A DNA stretch of 64,000 nt from Epiperipatus broadwayi (Eukaryota; Onychophora; Udeonychophora; Euonychophora; Peripatidae). The position numbers and the translations under genes are program-made. This document shows positions 35,463 through 47,647 of the stretch, one piece after another. The number at the start of each line of letters is the position of its first letter. Position 1 is the first letter of the stretch. The stretch covers positions 8,024,876-8,088,875 of the forward strand of contig JAQFVV010000030.1 in the NCBI GenBank assembly GCA_028023455.1, in the 5' to 3' direction. Under the pieces are notes generated by a model that saw only the letters and a list, made by a program, of their open reading frames with translations, searched no databases and had not been told where the DNA came from.

Positions 35463-38279
35463 TAATATATATATATATATTGTAGGAGTATATATATACT
35501 CATACATACTCATACATTTATGTAATCAATATGTATAGATTATATTTACATTATTTTTATACTTATGAAAATAAATATATAAAGTTACTATTTTTCATTC
35601 TTTAAAATGAAAATGACATTGTTGACAAAAGACTGTTTACAAGGTGATAAATGACCTCTGGGTTCACAGTTTATCAAATTAAAGGAAGTGAAATTAACTT
35701 AGTGTTTTAATATCTAATTGTTATTGCAACAATGAGAATGGGTATGCTTCAGCGAGCTGATGGAGCGAAACATGAAATAATTCTTCTATTCTTACTATTA
35801 GAAGAATAAGGATTCTATTTTTATCAGCTATATTTTCATAAAAACTTTTACTATGTTTGATTACAAATAACAGTGTAAGTTGAAGTTTATATTTTAAACA
35901 ATTTAATACTCATTAAAAGAAGTTTCTTATACTTGTTCAACGAAAGTAATCTAAATATATTTTCGTGTTTTATAGAAAAAATTGTTTGAATTACGTTTTA
36001 AAATATAAACAGCGTCTTAAAAAAAAAAGAACATGTTTATAAAAACTTCATTCAAATTTTATGTACTTTTCATTATAAAGAAAATGCAGAGTGTCTAGAA
36101 CACAAATATTTATCACGGGATAGATAAAATGCTCTTGCCTAATCAAACATATATATGTGGGAATAACATCGTTTGCCAAATGCTTTAGAATTATAAAGAA
36201 ATTAGATCTTCAAAATGGAATTATGAATGCCTTAAAATTATAAAAATTAGATCTTCAAAATGGAATTATAAATATTAATGAAGGAACTTTATATTAAGAA
36301 GATGAATATAAAGATGAAACTAAATGTCAACTTAGGATATCCTAATATTATTCTCTTTAATGTTTAACAACAAAGGCATCAAAAAACTGCGTTTTCGAAG
36401 GATTTTCATTCTCGCGAGGAACATTAACTTTTATAAATGCCATTTGGGATTTCTGAAAATTATAATTAGGAAAAGTTAATTTCATTTTCTTTATCATCGT
36501 ATTCATTTTATTATAAAAATGAATAATAAGAGGGAATTAATAATTTAGAATATTTTTGTTTTTATTTATGATTAATAAAGATTTAAATATCGGTTAATAA
36601 ATGTTAATTTTGGGAACGCGATAATGTGAACTTAGAAGTAAGATATTAAATTATTTTTAAATCCACATATTATTTTCCATGACATGACACTACATTGTTT
36701 ATACTAACCTAAATAGATTAATAACAGTAATGCATGATAAATGGATAAATGATTAACATTATTGTAAAGTATATATTTTTATATTAATAAATATAAATTA
36801 CAGACAACCATTTTAATGGAATGAAGGTATTACATACAAATGATTGGATTATTATTTGTATAACCCAATTACTGTAAAATAGCATTAATATAAATGTCTA
36901 AATATTAGAATACTTATATTTTAAATACATTATAAAATCACATAGTGTTATATGTTTAGAAATATATCTACCGTATGCAAAGGGAATGTTTATATTTTTA
37001 ATATAAGGAGGTAGATATATAAATATTTTTTTATATATATTGTAAAATTTAAATTATTTAAGTGTTAAATAAATAATTATGTTTTTTATATTAAACGAAG
37101 TCTTCAATTTTATTTTATTTGAATTAAAGAGTTAGTGAGATTCGTTGTTAATATTACTTTAAAATATTGATGGGAACCCCTGAAGAGAGTAAAGTGTTAA
37201 ACTTCCCTGAGTTCGAAATCTGAGCATAACGGTAAAGTTAATTAAGGTGAAAATTGATTTGATGTGGTTTGGATATAATAATTTTTTTAAAATAATAAAT
37301 TAGTTATTGGGAACAAATATAGTTTTATATCAAAATTAAATCACATCATTCGTGGCATCCTATATGAAGGCCTTAAATCTGACTATAGTGAGATGTGACT
37401 CCTTAACTTATCTTATTGAGAGGGGGCATATCGTTACATATGGCGCATCCAAGTGAGGCTCTGAATTATATATACCATTACAATATATATATAATTCATG
37501 GGTAATCAATTTTCATCAGGTGTTTGTGCAAATATGGATTACATACATTTTACTCATTCACTTTTTTTCTTCTTTTATACTTAATTTCTTATGATAGTGA
37601 ACTTAAATCAATTATTTATCTAGTTATAAAGGCCCAATATTAGATTTGAAACTGTATTTTAATAACCTGATATATGCTGATTAAAAGAACTCTGATCATT
37701 TATCAAAAAAATGATATATAATAAATAAAACATTATATGGTTCTCCTAATTATAGTCAACATCTGTATGAACATCAGCAACATACTACTTCATTGATCTA
37801 GAGCTTTTTATATAAACTCAGATAATTAATGGGTATCAGATCATAGTGCCAACCAAGAAAGTCATGTTGGAGTTTCTTTTAGTATATAGCATCTTTTTGT
37901 CAAAAGTATCTGTAGTTAGTATAGGATTGAGCTCATTAAAATATATAAATCTTGATAAAATGTCAGATATGTATGTATATAGCTAGACAAGCTATTGGAT
38001 AGAATTCAAAATCTTAAGATCTTGAAACTTTTAAATCATTAGCTTAAACATTGTAAAAAAAATAAAGATGGTCGCTGAATATGTGCAATCCTGTGCTCCA
38101 TATCTGAATAATACTACTCTTGGATTATTCATGTTTACATACAGGGAACTAACAAATGTACATGAATAATTGTTAATTACAATATAAATGAAGTCTATAA
38201 TAAATATATTAAAATTTACATTACTGAAAAGTGAATCAATATTGTTAATTCTATTTAAATATTCTCAGAGGCATATATC
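35463..38279. other. A/T-rich intron sequence, possible LTR/PBS trace
   Basis: An (AT)n run lies at about 35465-35480. At 37434-37462 CGTTACA is followed by TATGGCGCATCCAAGTGAGG and CTCTGA, which looks like the end of a 5' LTR and a tRNA primer-binding site (TGGCGCCCAACGTG in many Gypsy-like elements). No gag-pol sequence follows. Otherwise nothing is recognised. Confidence 0.3.
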
Positions 38280-40790
38280 TTGTTTATATATCTTGTTCAA
38301 CAAGATACAGATTCTCTCACTGCCTGGCTGCAGGTATGGTCCGCTTTCATTGGCATCTTGAGTGCTTTGATTAACACCTTTACCAGAAAAACCAAGGGGC
38401 TGAACAAGCTACTCAAAGAGCTGGATGACATTGTCAGCAAGATAAGTCAACTGTCACCTGAGAATACTAGTGTCAGGGAGATAATGATGACCCTCAAAAG
38501 CCAATATTGTAACAAGCAGAGACTGTTTGCACAATATATTGCTACTAAGAGGGTAAGAATATACCTGCCTTCTTAACTCAACTGGACCCAAGGATATATC
38601 CACTGGGCAAGTGGTGTGGCTAAGCGGCCAACCCCTTCCATGATTGAAGTGGATGCCAACAACTACAGAGGATTAAACTTCAAAATTTATAGTTTGAAAT
38701 AGATTACAGTTGGAACTGCAACAGTGAATTAGAGGATCATGGCATCACTAACGAACATATTGTACAACGCCTGGTGGCCTACCCTGAGTCTACCCACCCT
38801 GAAATGCACACTATTCTGAGATTTGTTTTTCTCTACCTGAATAAATTTACTGCTCCTATTACCCACAGACTTATTGATGTTTTGGCAGCTGATTTTCAAA
38901 ACATTCTCGATATATCCAATAGCACTGGTACCTTTCATGAAAAAACCCACCAATCTTTCCAGCCTCACTAATATTCATCCAATGTCTATGACACCATTAC
39001 TTATCAAGAAAATTAAAGCCATAGTGAAGGACAGGATCCAAGGACAGCTACTCTTCCATATCTTAAAGCACCAATTTACCTGCGAGGGTTCCTCCACCAA
39101 TGAGATGGTGAGACACTTCTTGCTTTTGGTGGTGCATGTGAGGAGGCACAGGAAATCCATGTGTATTGCTGTGCAGCTGGATCTTACATCTGCATTTGAT
39201 TCAGTCATTCCATCCCTGCTACTCCAATTGCTCAGACAATATGCAGTACCCCCAGTTTTTGTCAGTTTTTGTCAGATCATGTTCACATCATTAGATGTTG
39301 CCCGACCCTGGGTTCAGATCATCTTTCTATTTCCAGGGGTCTCCCCTTAGCACTCTGTGTTTTGTTGTTTATGTCAACCATCTACTTAAGAAAATTTGAA
39401 CAAGACTTACCTGAGATCTTTGTGCCTGTACTGAAGGATGAAGTCCATCATATATTTTATGTTGATGACATTACTGTCTTCCTCCCATCCAAAACATATT
39501 TACCATGTCTACAACAAATTCTTGACAGGTTTGCTGTGAAATATAATCTTCATGTTACCCTTCGAAATCATCCACTTGGAAGATAAGCACATGCACTAGG
39601 GTGTCATTATATTTCATGTCAGAACCCCAGAAATTTCTGGACTTTCCTATAGCTTTGTCCAAGACAGTAATGAGGAGAGAAATTCAACCCTCTGTCCTGG
39701 ACAATACTAAAAAAGTAGCACTTCTCAACATGCTTGTATATCCTAGGATCAACTATTATTTTCCAATAGTGAAACCTACCCAGTTATTTCAAAATAACAT
39801 TAAATTCCATCTGCTCTAGGTTACTATGGAAAGGCAAGTATGTGGCCATCAGTCTTGCCAAGATGCAGAAACTGAAAGAGTTGAATGGACTGGGATTACA
39901 TGCAATTAGAATGTTCTACATTCAAAAAGCCTTGGGAGCTTTAAGTGCTTTATGCTTTAACATATATGGGCCAGACAGAATCAAAGCTATTGAACCCACA
40001 GACATGCCACCTCAAGTTGACAGCAAATGAATAAACGAGTTATTAAACTATTTACCAGCTTATTCCCCATTACCTGGCCAGCTCTGAAAGTCAAAAAGAC
40101 CTACTGTGACATGTTTAAATCTCTCCTAACTAGGACATTATACAAACTCATTTGCCACTTATCAGAAGCAGATTATCAAAAAATCAAAGTATTGGGCATT
40201 TGAACTCAAGTATATAGGTTTCTTGTTGAAATATAATTTAACCTCATTAGCAATGAGTCACTTTTTGGTATACAGAAGAGGCTTTCGTAGGCTGGATCCG
40301 TAATCCTGATTTGTGCAGAACCAGCAAGGAGACTATGCAACATCTTTTTTATGACTGTCCTTTCTTCAGTCAACTCTGGTCTATGATAATGAGCAATGCA
40401 GTCTCCAACAGTAAGGAGGTAATTTTACTTGAGAAGGCTTTTGGGACTGGCTTGTTCTCAATCATTAGATTGTCAGTTTTCATTCTTTTTGCCATCTGGC
40501 TGACGAGATGTGAGTACATTTTCAAACAGATAACTAAGACAATAAAATTGTCAGCAAACTCAGAGACAGGGACAGACTGTTGGCACCTGAATGGTTGCAT
40601 CAGACACCTGGTCTCGATGCACCATCATGAATGATGAGTAAACACCTCAGAAATCTTCAATTCTATGGTCCAGAGATTGTACTGATAATATCTAGGATAA
40701 CTCCATGTAATCGGAGACAATGTAATCAGAGAAAATGTCATCCCAAACAATGTAATCAAAAGTTATGTCATGAAGAAATTTACCTTTCTT
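38280..40790 (+). mobile_element. Decayed non-LTR retrotransposon with reverse transcriptase
   Basis: A GC-richer block on the + strand read in several frames. 38.28-38.58 kb: helical linker (LNKLLKELDDIVSKISQLSP .. YCNKQRLFAQYIATKRVRIYL). 38.9-39.3 kb: RT motifs 0-A (NIHPMSMTPLLIKKIKAIV, KDRIQGQLLFHILKHQFTC, MVRHFLLLV, then LDLTSAFDSV with the first catalytic Asp). About 39.34 kb: QGSPLST-like turn. About 39.46 kb: FYVDD, the catalytic YxDD box. 40.3 kb: a zinc-knuckle-like end (CRTSKETMQHLFYDCPFFSQ) of the zf-RVT type. At least two frameshifts separate the RT blocks. 40703-40772 repeats ATGTAATCxGAGA, perhaps the 3' tail. The clade is uncertain. Confidence 0.85.
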
Positions 40791-40920
40791 TATAATAAAA
40801 AAAAATTAATTTTGTGGTCTGAAACATTTTGTTTTTTTATTTTTTGCTTTCTTTAAATTACTAATATATGTAATATGTGTAAGCAATTAATAAACTGCAG
40901 TCTTGATTTACAGTTTTATT

Positions 40921-41110
40921 TTTTTTTATCTAACCAATTGAGCAATCCTGTCAAAGGCAACAGTCTGTAGTAATTTTATATACTTATCTATGAGGTTCCT
41001 CATGATTTCTCCATTTTTTCCTAAGATGATGGAAATAGTCCAATATAAAAATACAACTAGAACACCATCATCACAAACCCTCAGGAAAACATTTTTAAAA
41101 GATAGAAATT
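40921..41110 (-). mobile_element. Family E fragment with a tRNA-like head
   Basis: On the minus strand it runs from GGTTTGTGATGATGGTGTTC, through TATTGGACTATTTCCATCAT, to TGCCTTTGACAGGATTGCTC, AATTGGTTAGA, then an A-rich run. GCTCAATTGGTTAGA is a tRNA-type A box. Matches at 51.06 kb and 58.9 kb define the family. The B box half is missing here. Confidence 0.7.
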
Positions 41111-41188
41111 TGTACTTTTTTTTTTGAAAATATGTGTGCAATGTAAATTTTTAATAGGTGTTGCGGGGGCACAAGGAAGAAGAATCAT

Positions 41189-42020
41189 ACTATTTCCATC
41201 TTTCTTAAACACTTTAACAATACTATTTTTTATATCAAAACTTTATTCTTAGTTTTGACTGTCCTGGAATCATCATCAGAGCTACAATATCTAAATATAT
41301 AATTATATAATTAATACATTATATATATATATATATGATTAAATACATAATTAAAACATACATCTTAACTTTACCATTATAAATTATCATTCTCTATTTC
41401 ATTATTCTACTCTTAATTCATTTTATCCGCATTAATTTTATATTACTTCATTTTTAAATTAATTAAAAAAACTATTTATTATAATTTTAATTTTTCTACT
41501 ATTTATACATATTTTTTTATTATCTTTTTATTTATATTTTTAATCAACTTCTAAACCTTTCTTATTTTTACTATATATTTTATAATTCACTTTTTTACAT
41601 TACAAGTTACAAATTACTTACTTCTTTACATATCCTATTTCTAAAAACCAGCTGACAAAATTTTTAACACTATTTATTATTGTCTATCATCATTTTCTTT
41701 AACTTTATTTTTTTAATCTTTTTATGTTCAAACTAGTATTACTAAGTTTATAAAATTGTTGTCTTTACCCAAAAATCCCTATTAAGATTTTGTTTTATAT
41801 TTTAATCAATATTGCCTCTTTAATTTTCCTATCCCTTCTATTATTTATATAATGAATCATTTTTATTTTGTTTAATTATGTATATAAAATGTATTAATTG
41901 TATAATTATATATTTGGATATTGTAGCTCAGATGATGACTGCAGGTCAGTCGAAACTATAAGAATAAAGTTTTGATTAAAAAAAAATAGTATTGTTGAAA
42001 GTTGGAAATGGTATGATATG
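41189..42020. mobile_element. Foldback element with long inverted arms
   Basis: The left arm (TCATACTATTTCCATCTTTC, AATACTATTTTTTATATC, AAAACTTTATTCTTAGTTTT, GACTGTCCTGGAATCATCAT, CAGAGCTACAATAT) is mirrored at 41897-42015. Facing cores are CTGATGATGATTCCAGGACA and GTCAAAAC on the minus strand of the left arm, and GATGATGACTGCAGGTCAGT with CGAAACTATAAG on the right. The 590-bp centre is low-complexity A/T with (AT)n at 41318-41336. No coding capacity. Confidence 0.75.
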
Positions 42021-42551
42021 TAAATATAGAAATCAATACATAAGAAAAGAAAGAAGAAGAATAAAATTATATTACTTCCAGAAGAAGAATCATGCCATAT
42101 TATCAATATATAAGATGATACGATGTTTTATTTTTATATTTTTTTTTCTAGCTTTAATTTACAATGAATATATACTTATCTTTGGAAAGATGATTGGAAT
42201 CCGGTATTGGGATCCTGCTTCAAATCCCATAGAACCTTTTTTTTTTAATTTAAAAAATTGTTTTAATAATTATTTCCTCAATTAAGGTTGAATTTTTCAA
42301 TATTTTTTTTATAAAATCATAATTCTAAAATGTAGTATATTTAAACACAGACTCCTAAAAAACCTATTCATATTTCTTTTATAAGTTTATTTACGCATTT
42401 TACAATTATTTAAATCAGAATATCTCTAAAAAAATTTTTTTCAAACATTATCATTTTATTGATATCACATTTTTTCACACTGCTAAAACATCATTGTAGG
42501 AATTCAAAGGGATACAATTATTTTTTAATTAAATGTTAATCAAATTCTTTT

Positions 42552-43172
42552 TTTTTTTCTATTAGCAAAAAAACAAAACATTTCTTTTTTCACAGAGTAA
42601 TTTTCGAAAACCATTATTATTCCCCGTTACATTTAAAGACTCATCCATTTGAAGTGAATACCAAAAACACCTGTCCATATCAGTTTCAAGTTGATCTTTG
42701 ATATTGGAAAGTATTTCAGCAGTTCTTTTTTCATTGTATTTTGTTTATTGCAATGAGTATTTCTCATTTGTTAAAGAAAGGTATCAAAAAGGGAATAGGT
42801 ATCAGATAATAAAACATCTTTAAATAATTCCCCATCTAAATATGATTTCTTCTTTTTTTGCATGAAAATGTGAAATTTTGAATGATGCTAGAGTAACATT
42901 TTTGAGTTTATCCTGTATCTTGCTAGTTCAATATTTTTTTCTTTCAAACTATTTATTTTCTCTTTTCTAATATCACTTTGAGGCACACATTTTTCATCAA
43001 AGTTTTTATGTTCTAATTTAAAATCCCTTTCAGTATTATATTTCTTAATTGTTACATTGTGATTGCACAAAAGACATATGGCATGTTTCCTTATTTCCAC
43101 AAAACAATATTCTTCCCATTCTTCTTGGAAGTTGTTCAAATGATGCTGCTTATTTGATCCTGCTTCAGACAT
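42552..43172 (-). pseudogene. hAT-type transposase relic with BED zinc finger (ZBED5/GTF2IRD2-like)
   Basis: Minus strand, starting MSEAGSNKQHHLNNFQEEWE. The N-terminal segment EEYCFVEIRKHAICLLCNHN .. YNTERDFKLEHKNF is a BED-like finger with CxxC (C-L-L-C) and a distal H; the proximal His (usually R-H-F) is Asp. After a frameshift near 42.89 kb, about 42.6-42.8 kb reads RTAEILSNIKDQLETDMDRC, FWYSLQMDESLNVTG, matching the hAT motif with DES.DVT that begins the catalytic domain. The sequence ends at about 42.55 kb, so most of the catalytic region and the dimerisation domain are absent. It is dead. Family from recall of hAT-derived host proteins with the same block order. Confidence 0.75.
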
Positions 43173-44112
43173 ATTAGTAGGGTTCTTTTTTTTTTAATGT
43201 TGTAAACAAGCAATTTTTATGAAAAATAATTATTATAAATTCATGAAGTATTAGAAACAATTATTCCACAGATCATATTATTCAATTCATACCATCAGCA
43301 TTGTCACATAGGTAAGAAGCACCTTTGTGCAATTTTAGCACCCCTCCCCCATTCAATGAAAATAAAATTTGTAATTAAAAAACATTTTTTCCCAGCACTT
43401 TTTCCAGAAAATATGGCTTTAGTCATTTAACATGTTTGGTAAACACTAAGTGTTTTATTCATTTATTTCTTGATAAATTAAAATACATGCTAAAATAAAA
43501 CAAATTAATGTTTAGAAAGAATAATTTTTGGAACAATAATTAAATAATACCTTAAAACAAAAATATTTATTTAGTAAATTTGAAATTTTTAATTTTTTCT
43601 TTCAAAAGTTTTCATATTATTTTTCTGGACAATCCTGCAAAATTTTTGGTAGAGATAGGAAATATCTACAAATAAGATAATTTTTTTCAACATCTAAAGG
43701 TTTTTATCATATTTCAAAGAATTCCCTGATCCACAGCCATGAAAACATTGCACTGCTTCCCTCTTTTCTCAGGCCAACTCTGATATTATACAAGTAATTC
43801 TACTTCTAGTTTACTTACCTTAAAAATATTATCTACAATCAGTGTATGATTCTCTGCAGTCCTTGTGAGGAGAGAAAAGACCCAGGCTTGTGCCTTTTCC
43901 GAAGTATAATAATTGTAAAAGCTGATTAATTCTTACCAATATTTAGATTGATTTTAACTGGCATGTCAATAATTCATTAAAAATAGTTAACAAATTTGTA
44001 ATCCTTCAATAATAAATATTTACATTATTATTTAATTCTCTATGTGCATGTTATTCCACTATTAATAACTATATTTTATATACCAATATTTTAAATTTTA
44101 ATACTTACATTG
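43173..44112. other. A/T-rich spacer, nothing recognised
   Basis: No gene or repeat can be supported between the hAT relic and the tandem duplication. Confidence 0.45.
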
Positions 44113-44860
44113 TTTACAGATTTTCCAGTATTAAGATTGTAACATTAACTCACTGTAAATCGCAAGATTTTGTGAAGGTTAATTGATTAAGGAAATAGTG
44201 GACTTAAACAGTGAAGAGAACAACTACATCACATTCTCAAATCAGGGTGCTTCAGATTGGTCTATATAAATAGAAATTTAGGTTAAAAATAAGACAGCCA
44301 TTCTTATCTTTATAAAAGTTGCTATCTTCTGTTGTGGTTTGTGAGGTCCCTCTATCAGCAAAATATTTGTTTGACTATTTATAAATATTTCAAGGCACAT
44401 TTGATACAGATTTTAGCCTGTCTTAAAGTATTTACATATACTTTCTGTGTGCTCAATAGAATATAATTACAACTCTACAATAGTTTACAGATTTTCCAGT
44501 ATTAAGATCGTAAGATTAATTCACTGTAAATCACAAGATTTCACAAAGGTTAATTGATTAAAGAAATAGTGGGCTTAAACAATGAAGAGAACAACAACTC
44601 CACACTCCCAATTCAGGGTGCTTCAGACTGGCCTATATAAGTAGAAATATAGGTTAAAGATAAGACAGCCATTCATTTTTATAAAAGTTGCTACCTTGAG
44701 TTGTGGTTCGTGAGGTCCCTCTATCTGAAAAATGATATTTGCTTGACTACTTATGAATATTTTAAGGTGCGTTTGATATAGATTTTAGCCTGTCTTAAAG
44801 TATTTCCATATACTTCCTGTGCGCTCAATAATATATAATTACAACTCTACAATTGTTTAT
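44113..44860. repeat. Tandem duplication, period about 371 bp
   Basis: TTTACAGATTTTCCAGTATT starts both copies (about 44113 and 44484). Both continue with CACTGTAAATC.CAAGATTT, GGTTAATTGATTAA, CAGGGTGCTTCAGA, GTGAGGTCCCTCTATC and TTAGCCTGTCTTAAAGTATT and end in AATTACAACTCTACAAT. Copies differ by scattered substitutions. No coding frame. Could be two copies of a satellite or a LINE-internal repeat. Confidence 0.9.
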
Positions 44861-45420
44861 TGATGTAAATTTTATATTTCATTAAGACCACTAAATTAGA
44901 AAAACTTTTAAATACCACAGCTGATAAAAATTCTTTCAATCTATTAGCATCTAGTTGTTAAAATAGTTCTTTTGTTTTAAAAATTAATTAGAATCTCTTG
45001 CCAATAACATGTTTACATTTTCTATTAACAAAACAGTTTTCATACAGTAATAAAACATTTACACTACAGTATTATTTTTTTAATGTTTATTTATTAACTA
45101 AATCATAATCACTGTTTGATTGCACAGAAATATTAATGTTTTCATATGTATATTCTTATTATTTATTTTTTAATTATTGTTACATATTTAAAAGAAATAT
45201 TTAAGAAATGATTTTTTATAATGTATTTTTTTAAATGATCATATCATAGATACTTAGAAGATCGCAGGAGTGGGGTTGGCTACCCTTGCTTTACATTATT
45301 GAATTCTTTCATATCACTTTCTTTCTTGCTCTGAATATGTAGATCTAGATGACAGATTCATTTATTGTACTTTTAAATCTAAGCTACTTTTTATATGCAT
45401 ATATATTTTAAAAATTGCAG
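44861..45420. other. Intron end before the 45421 exon
   Basis: A/T-rich sequence leading to the acceptor. No other feature. Confidence 0.5.
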
Positions 45421-45602
45421 GTCTTGAAAAGAATGGAATACCAGAAATATTTCAACTAGCTAAAGGTAAAGTTGAAGAAGTGAAAATGAAAAATCGAGAT
45501 CGCTGTTTAAAGCTTACAGCTACTCTGCAAGGTGGTCGTACAGTATATTTATCTTTCAACAGTGATGGTGATCTTCAGAAGTGGTTACGCAAAACAACAA
45601 AG
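45421..45602 (+). CDS. PHLPP: Next exon of the PHLPP-like gene: C-terminal half of the PH domain
   Basis: This internal exon of 182 nt follows the acceptor AAAATTGCAG and ends before the donor GTAAAA. It starts in phase 1, so its first two bases complete the glycine codon opened by the final G of the exon at 9745-9879. It ends in phase 0. It reads GLEKNGIPEIFQLAKGKVEE followed by VKMKNRDRCLKLTATLQGG, RTVYLSFNSDGDL and QKWLRKTTK. In PHLPP proteins the corresponding part has, from memory, GKVEEVK, a hydrophobic CLxF strand, a Y-x-x-F strand and a closing helix with WLRQVSK. The tryptophan in QKWLRK is the conserved Trp of the C-terminal PH helix. The spacing to the previous exon matches the family without a gap, so no exon is missing between them. 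The next exon, expected to start leucine-rich repeats, is not found in the remaining 18 kb. Confidence 0.9.
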
Positions 45603-46639
45603 GTAAAAAAACGATATATATATTGTTATTTATATTGGAAATGGGATTATCTCTCTGCTTGTTTTCTTTTGATGATATATTTAACTGTAAAGTGTTAAAA
45701 ATAATTATCTAAATTTCATTATAAGAAAAACAAATGTTGCATTATTTCATTTAAAGCATTAAATAATTTTTTTTATTATATTATCATCATTTAAATTAAT
45801 TGAGAGCTAAAAGCATTGCTTCCTGGATTTCTGATTTGTTATCAATATCATATATCAAATCACTTCTCTCAATATTTTTATAAAAAAGATACAATATATT
45901 TCAACAACAAGCAAACAAACCAAAAGAAATCAAAACAATATATAAAGGAATTATCAGTTATTTGTTTAATGGCAGATCATGTAACACCATAACAAATAAA
46001 ATTCTTTCTGAACTTCACAAGAATTATTTATTTAAAATATTCATTCTCACAGCTTTTTTTATTAATTATAATTTGTAAGTATAATTTCTATTTTTTTTTA
46101 TTTCTTTATAATAAAGTATTTTCATCTGGTTTGCCATTTTTATAGCAAATAACAATTCATTTACTCATTATTTTCAGTTTTAGGTTCAATTATTATAAAA
46201 TCATACTGTGTTTAAACGAAACAAAGAAGCCATTTTAATTTTATTTTTTCTGTATATTTTATTTACAATTTTTATACCACAGTAAAAAAAAACAAATTAC
46301 ACTGTCTATTTATTTATTCATAATTTTTAAAATAGATATTTGTGTATCAATTTACAATAAGTATGTGTTATTATAAAAGGAACAAACCACACTTGCTTGT
46401 GAGCAATATATGCTTATGCTTAGAGCTTATCTGTATATAAATCAACCTTTGCAACACCATGCTAAAATCAGGCCTTCAGTGTATTGTGTGCCTGAGCTAT
46501 AAATTATTAATTGAATTGTACAAACCTATTCATTCTGTAGCAGGATAGAGATAAAATCTCATTTTTAACGACCTGCAATCAAATACATAGTAAATTTTGA
46601 ATTTACCGTAATAAAGAGTCTGTTTAATAGACAAACATT
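45603..46639 (+). other. Start of the downstream intron, nothing recognised
   Basis: It begins with the donor GTAAAA after the second exon. A/T-rich, with no further exon or repeat match. Confidence 0.5.
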
Positions 46640-46715
46640 GGTGGTCGAGAGGTCAGCAACAGCTGCTTTATGAGCAGTTGTCCTGGCTTAGCGGGTTCGC
46701 TTGCCGGCTGATGCT
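46640..46715 (+). other. Possible tRNA-derived promoter (SINE head)
   Basis: TGGTCGAGAGG fits the RNA polymerase III A-box pattern TRGYNNARNNG. About 50 bp downstream GCGGGTTCGCTTGCC resembles a B box (GGTTCGANTCC). The segment is GC-rich against an A/T background. A convincing cloverleaf is not obvious, so I rate it low. Confidence 0.35.
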
Positions 46716-46875
46716 ATGACACATGGGAAAAAAGTCTATTTAATAAGTATGTATTAATATATATATTCTTAATAATTGGAAGGGACTTAAACTCAGACTT
46801 TCAAGCTTCCTATAGTTATCCACTCCATCTTATACAACTGATACCCATGACAACATACATGTGAAAAAGATAATC

Positions 46876-46919
46876 TCCAATATAGGTATTTTGTGCTAAA
46901 CCACCACTCATCAGTTGGT
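46876..46919 (-). ncRNA. Hammerhead motif (family D), GAA changed
   Basis: Minus strand: stem I ACCAA with TTGGA (four pairs), core CTGATGA, stem II GTGgTG..TAGCAC with one mismatch, AAA in place of GAA, then ATACCTATA. Catalytic G12 is lost. Confidence 0.6.
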
Positions 46920-47243
46920 TCAGATCACTATCTCCCACACATATACACAATCAGCACTCATTTTATATTAAGATGGCAAATCTTCAAGCTTTAGCGAACA
47001 AACTTCAGTCTTCTCCACTCTCCAACTTTTCACCCATCTATATTTTTGAAAAATCCGATGATGGAACACTTAAAACCCTTGTTGAAGCCAATATTATTGT
47101 CATACCCATGTTGACATATAGGACCTTAATATGTCCATTTAAATACATAGAAGAGGAATGGGTAGAATACAAGCTCAATATGTAATATTCAGATATAAGT
47201 ATATTGTACTATACTAAACTTAATGTAATTAGAAGGGATCTGA

Positions 47244-47287
47244 ACCAACTGATAAGTGCTGGTTCAGCACAAAATACATACATTGGA
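47244..47287 (+). ncRNA. Hammerhead motif (family D), two core changes
   Basis: Stem I ACCAA with TTGGA, core CTGATAA (G8 lost), perfect six-pair stem II GTGCTG-GTT-CAGCAC, AAA in place of GAA, ATACATACA. Inactive by sequence, but the fold is fully recognisable. Confidence 0.65.
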
Positions 47288-47603
47288 GATCATTTATCTT
47301 TTTCACATGTATGTGATATTATTCAGCTTTGTATTCTGCCCATCCCTTGTTATGTATTTAAATGGACATATTAAAGTCCTATATGTGAGGAGTCAAAGTG
47401 ACTTAAATGTCTATATGAGTATGACAATAATATTGGTTTCATCAAAGGCTTTGAGTTTTCCATCATTGGATTTTCAAAGATATGGATGACTGAAGAATTG
47501 GAAGGTAGAGAAGATTGAAGCTTGTTCATTAAAGCATGAAAATTTGCTATCTTAATATGAACTGAGCATTGATTGTATATATATGTGGGAGATGGTTATC
47601 TGG

Positions 47604-47647
47604 ACCAACAGATGAGTGCTAGTTCAGCATGAAATACATATATTGAA
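47604..47647 (+). ncRNA. Hammerhead motif (family D), U4 changed
   Basis: Stem I ACCAA with TTGAA, core CAGATGA, stem II TGCT..AGCA, GAA, ATACATATA. U4 of the core is A. Distance to the previous motif is 360 bp. Confidence 0.6.

Larger units (their letters stand above)
9880..45420 (+). other. 35.5-kb intron splitting the PH domain
   Basis: The intron is inferred because the two flanking exons have matching phase 1 junctions and together make one uninterrupted PH domain. It runs from GTATTT to TTGCAG. It contains most of the transposons listed here: families B, C and D with hammerhead motifs, an RTE LINE, a second LINE, a hAT relic, foldback elements and a tandem duplication. No other coding exon in frame is visible inside it. 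Confidence 0.85.

Noticed and set aside
35745-35775. CTGATGGAGCGAAACATG, similar to a hammerhead core
   Set aside because: There are not enough bases between the CUGAUG and GAAAC parts to form stem II, and there are no pairing flanks.
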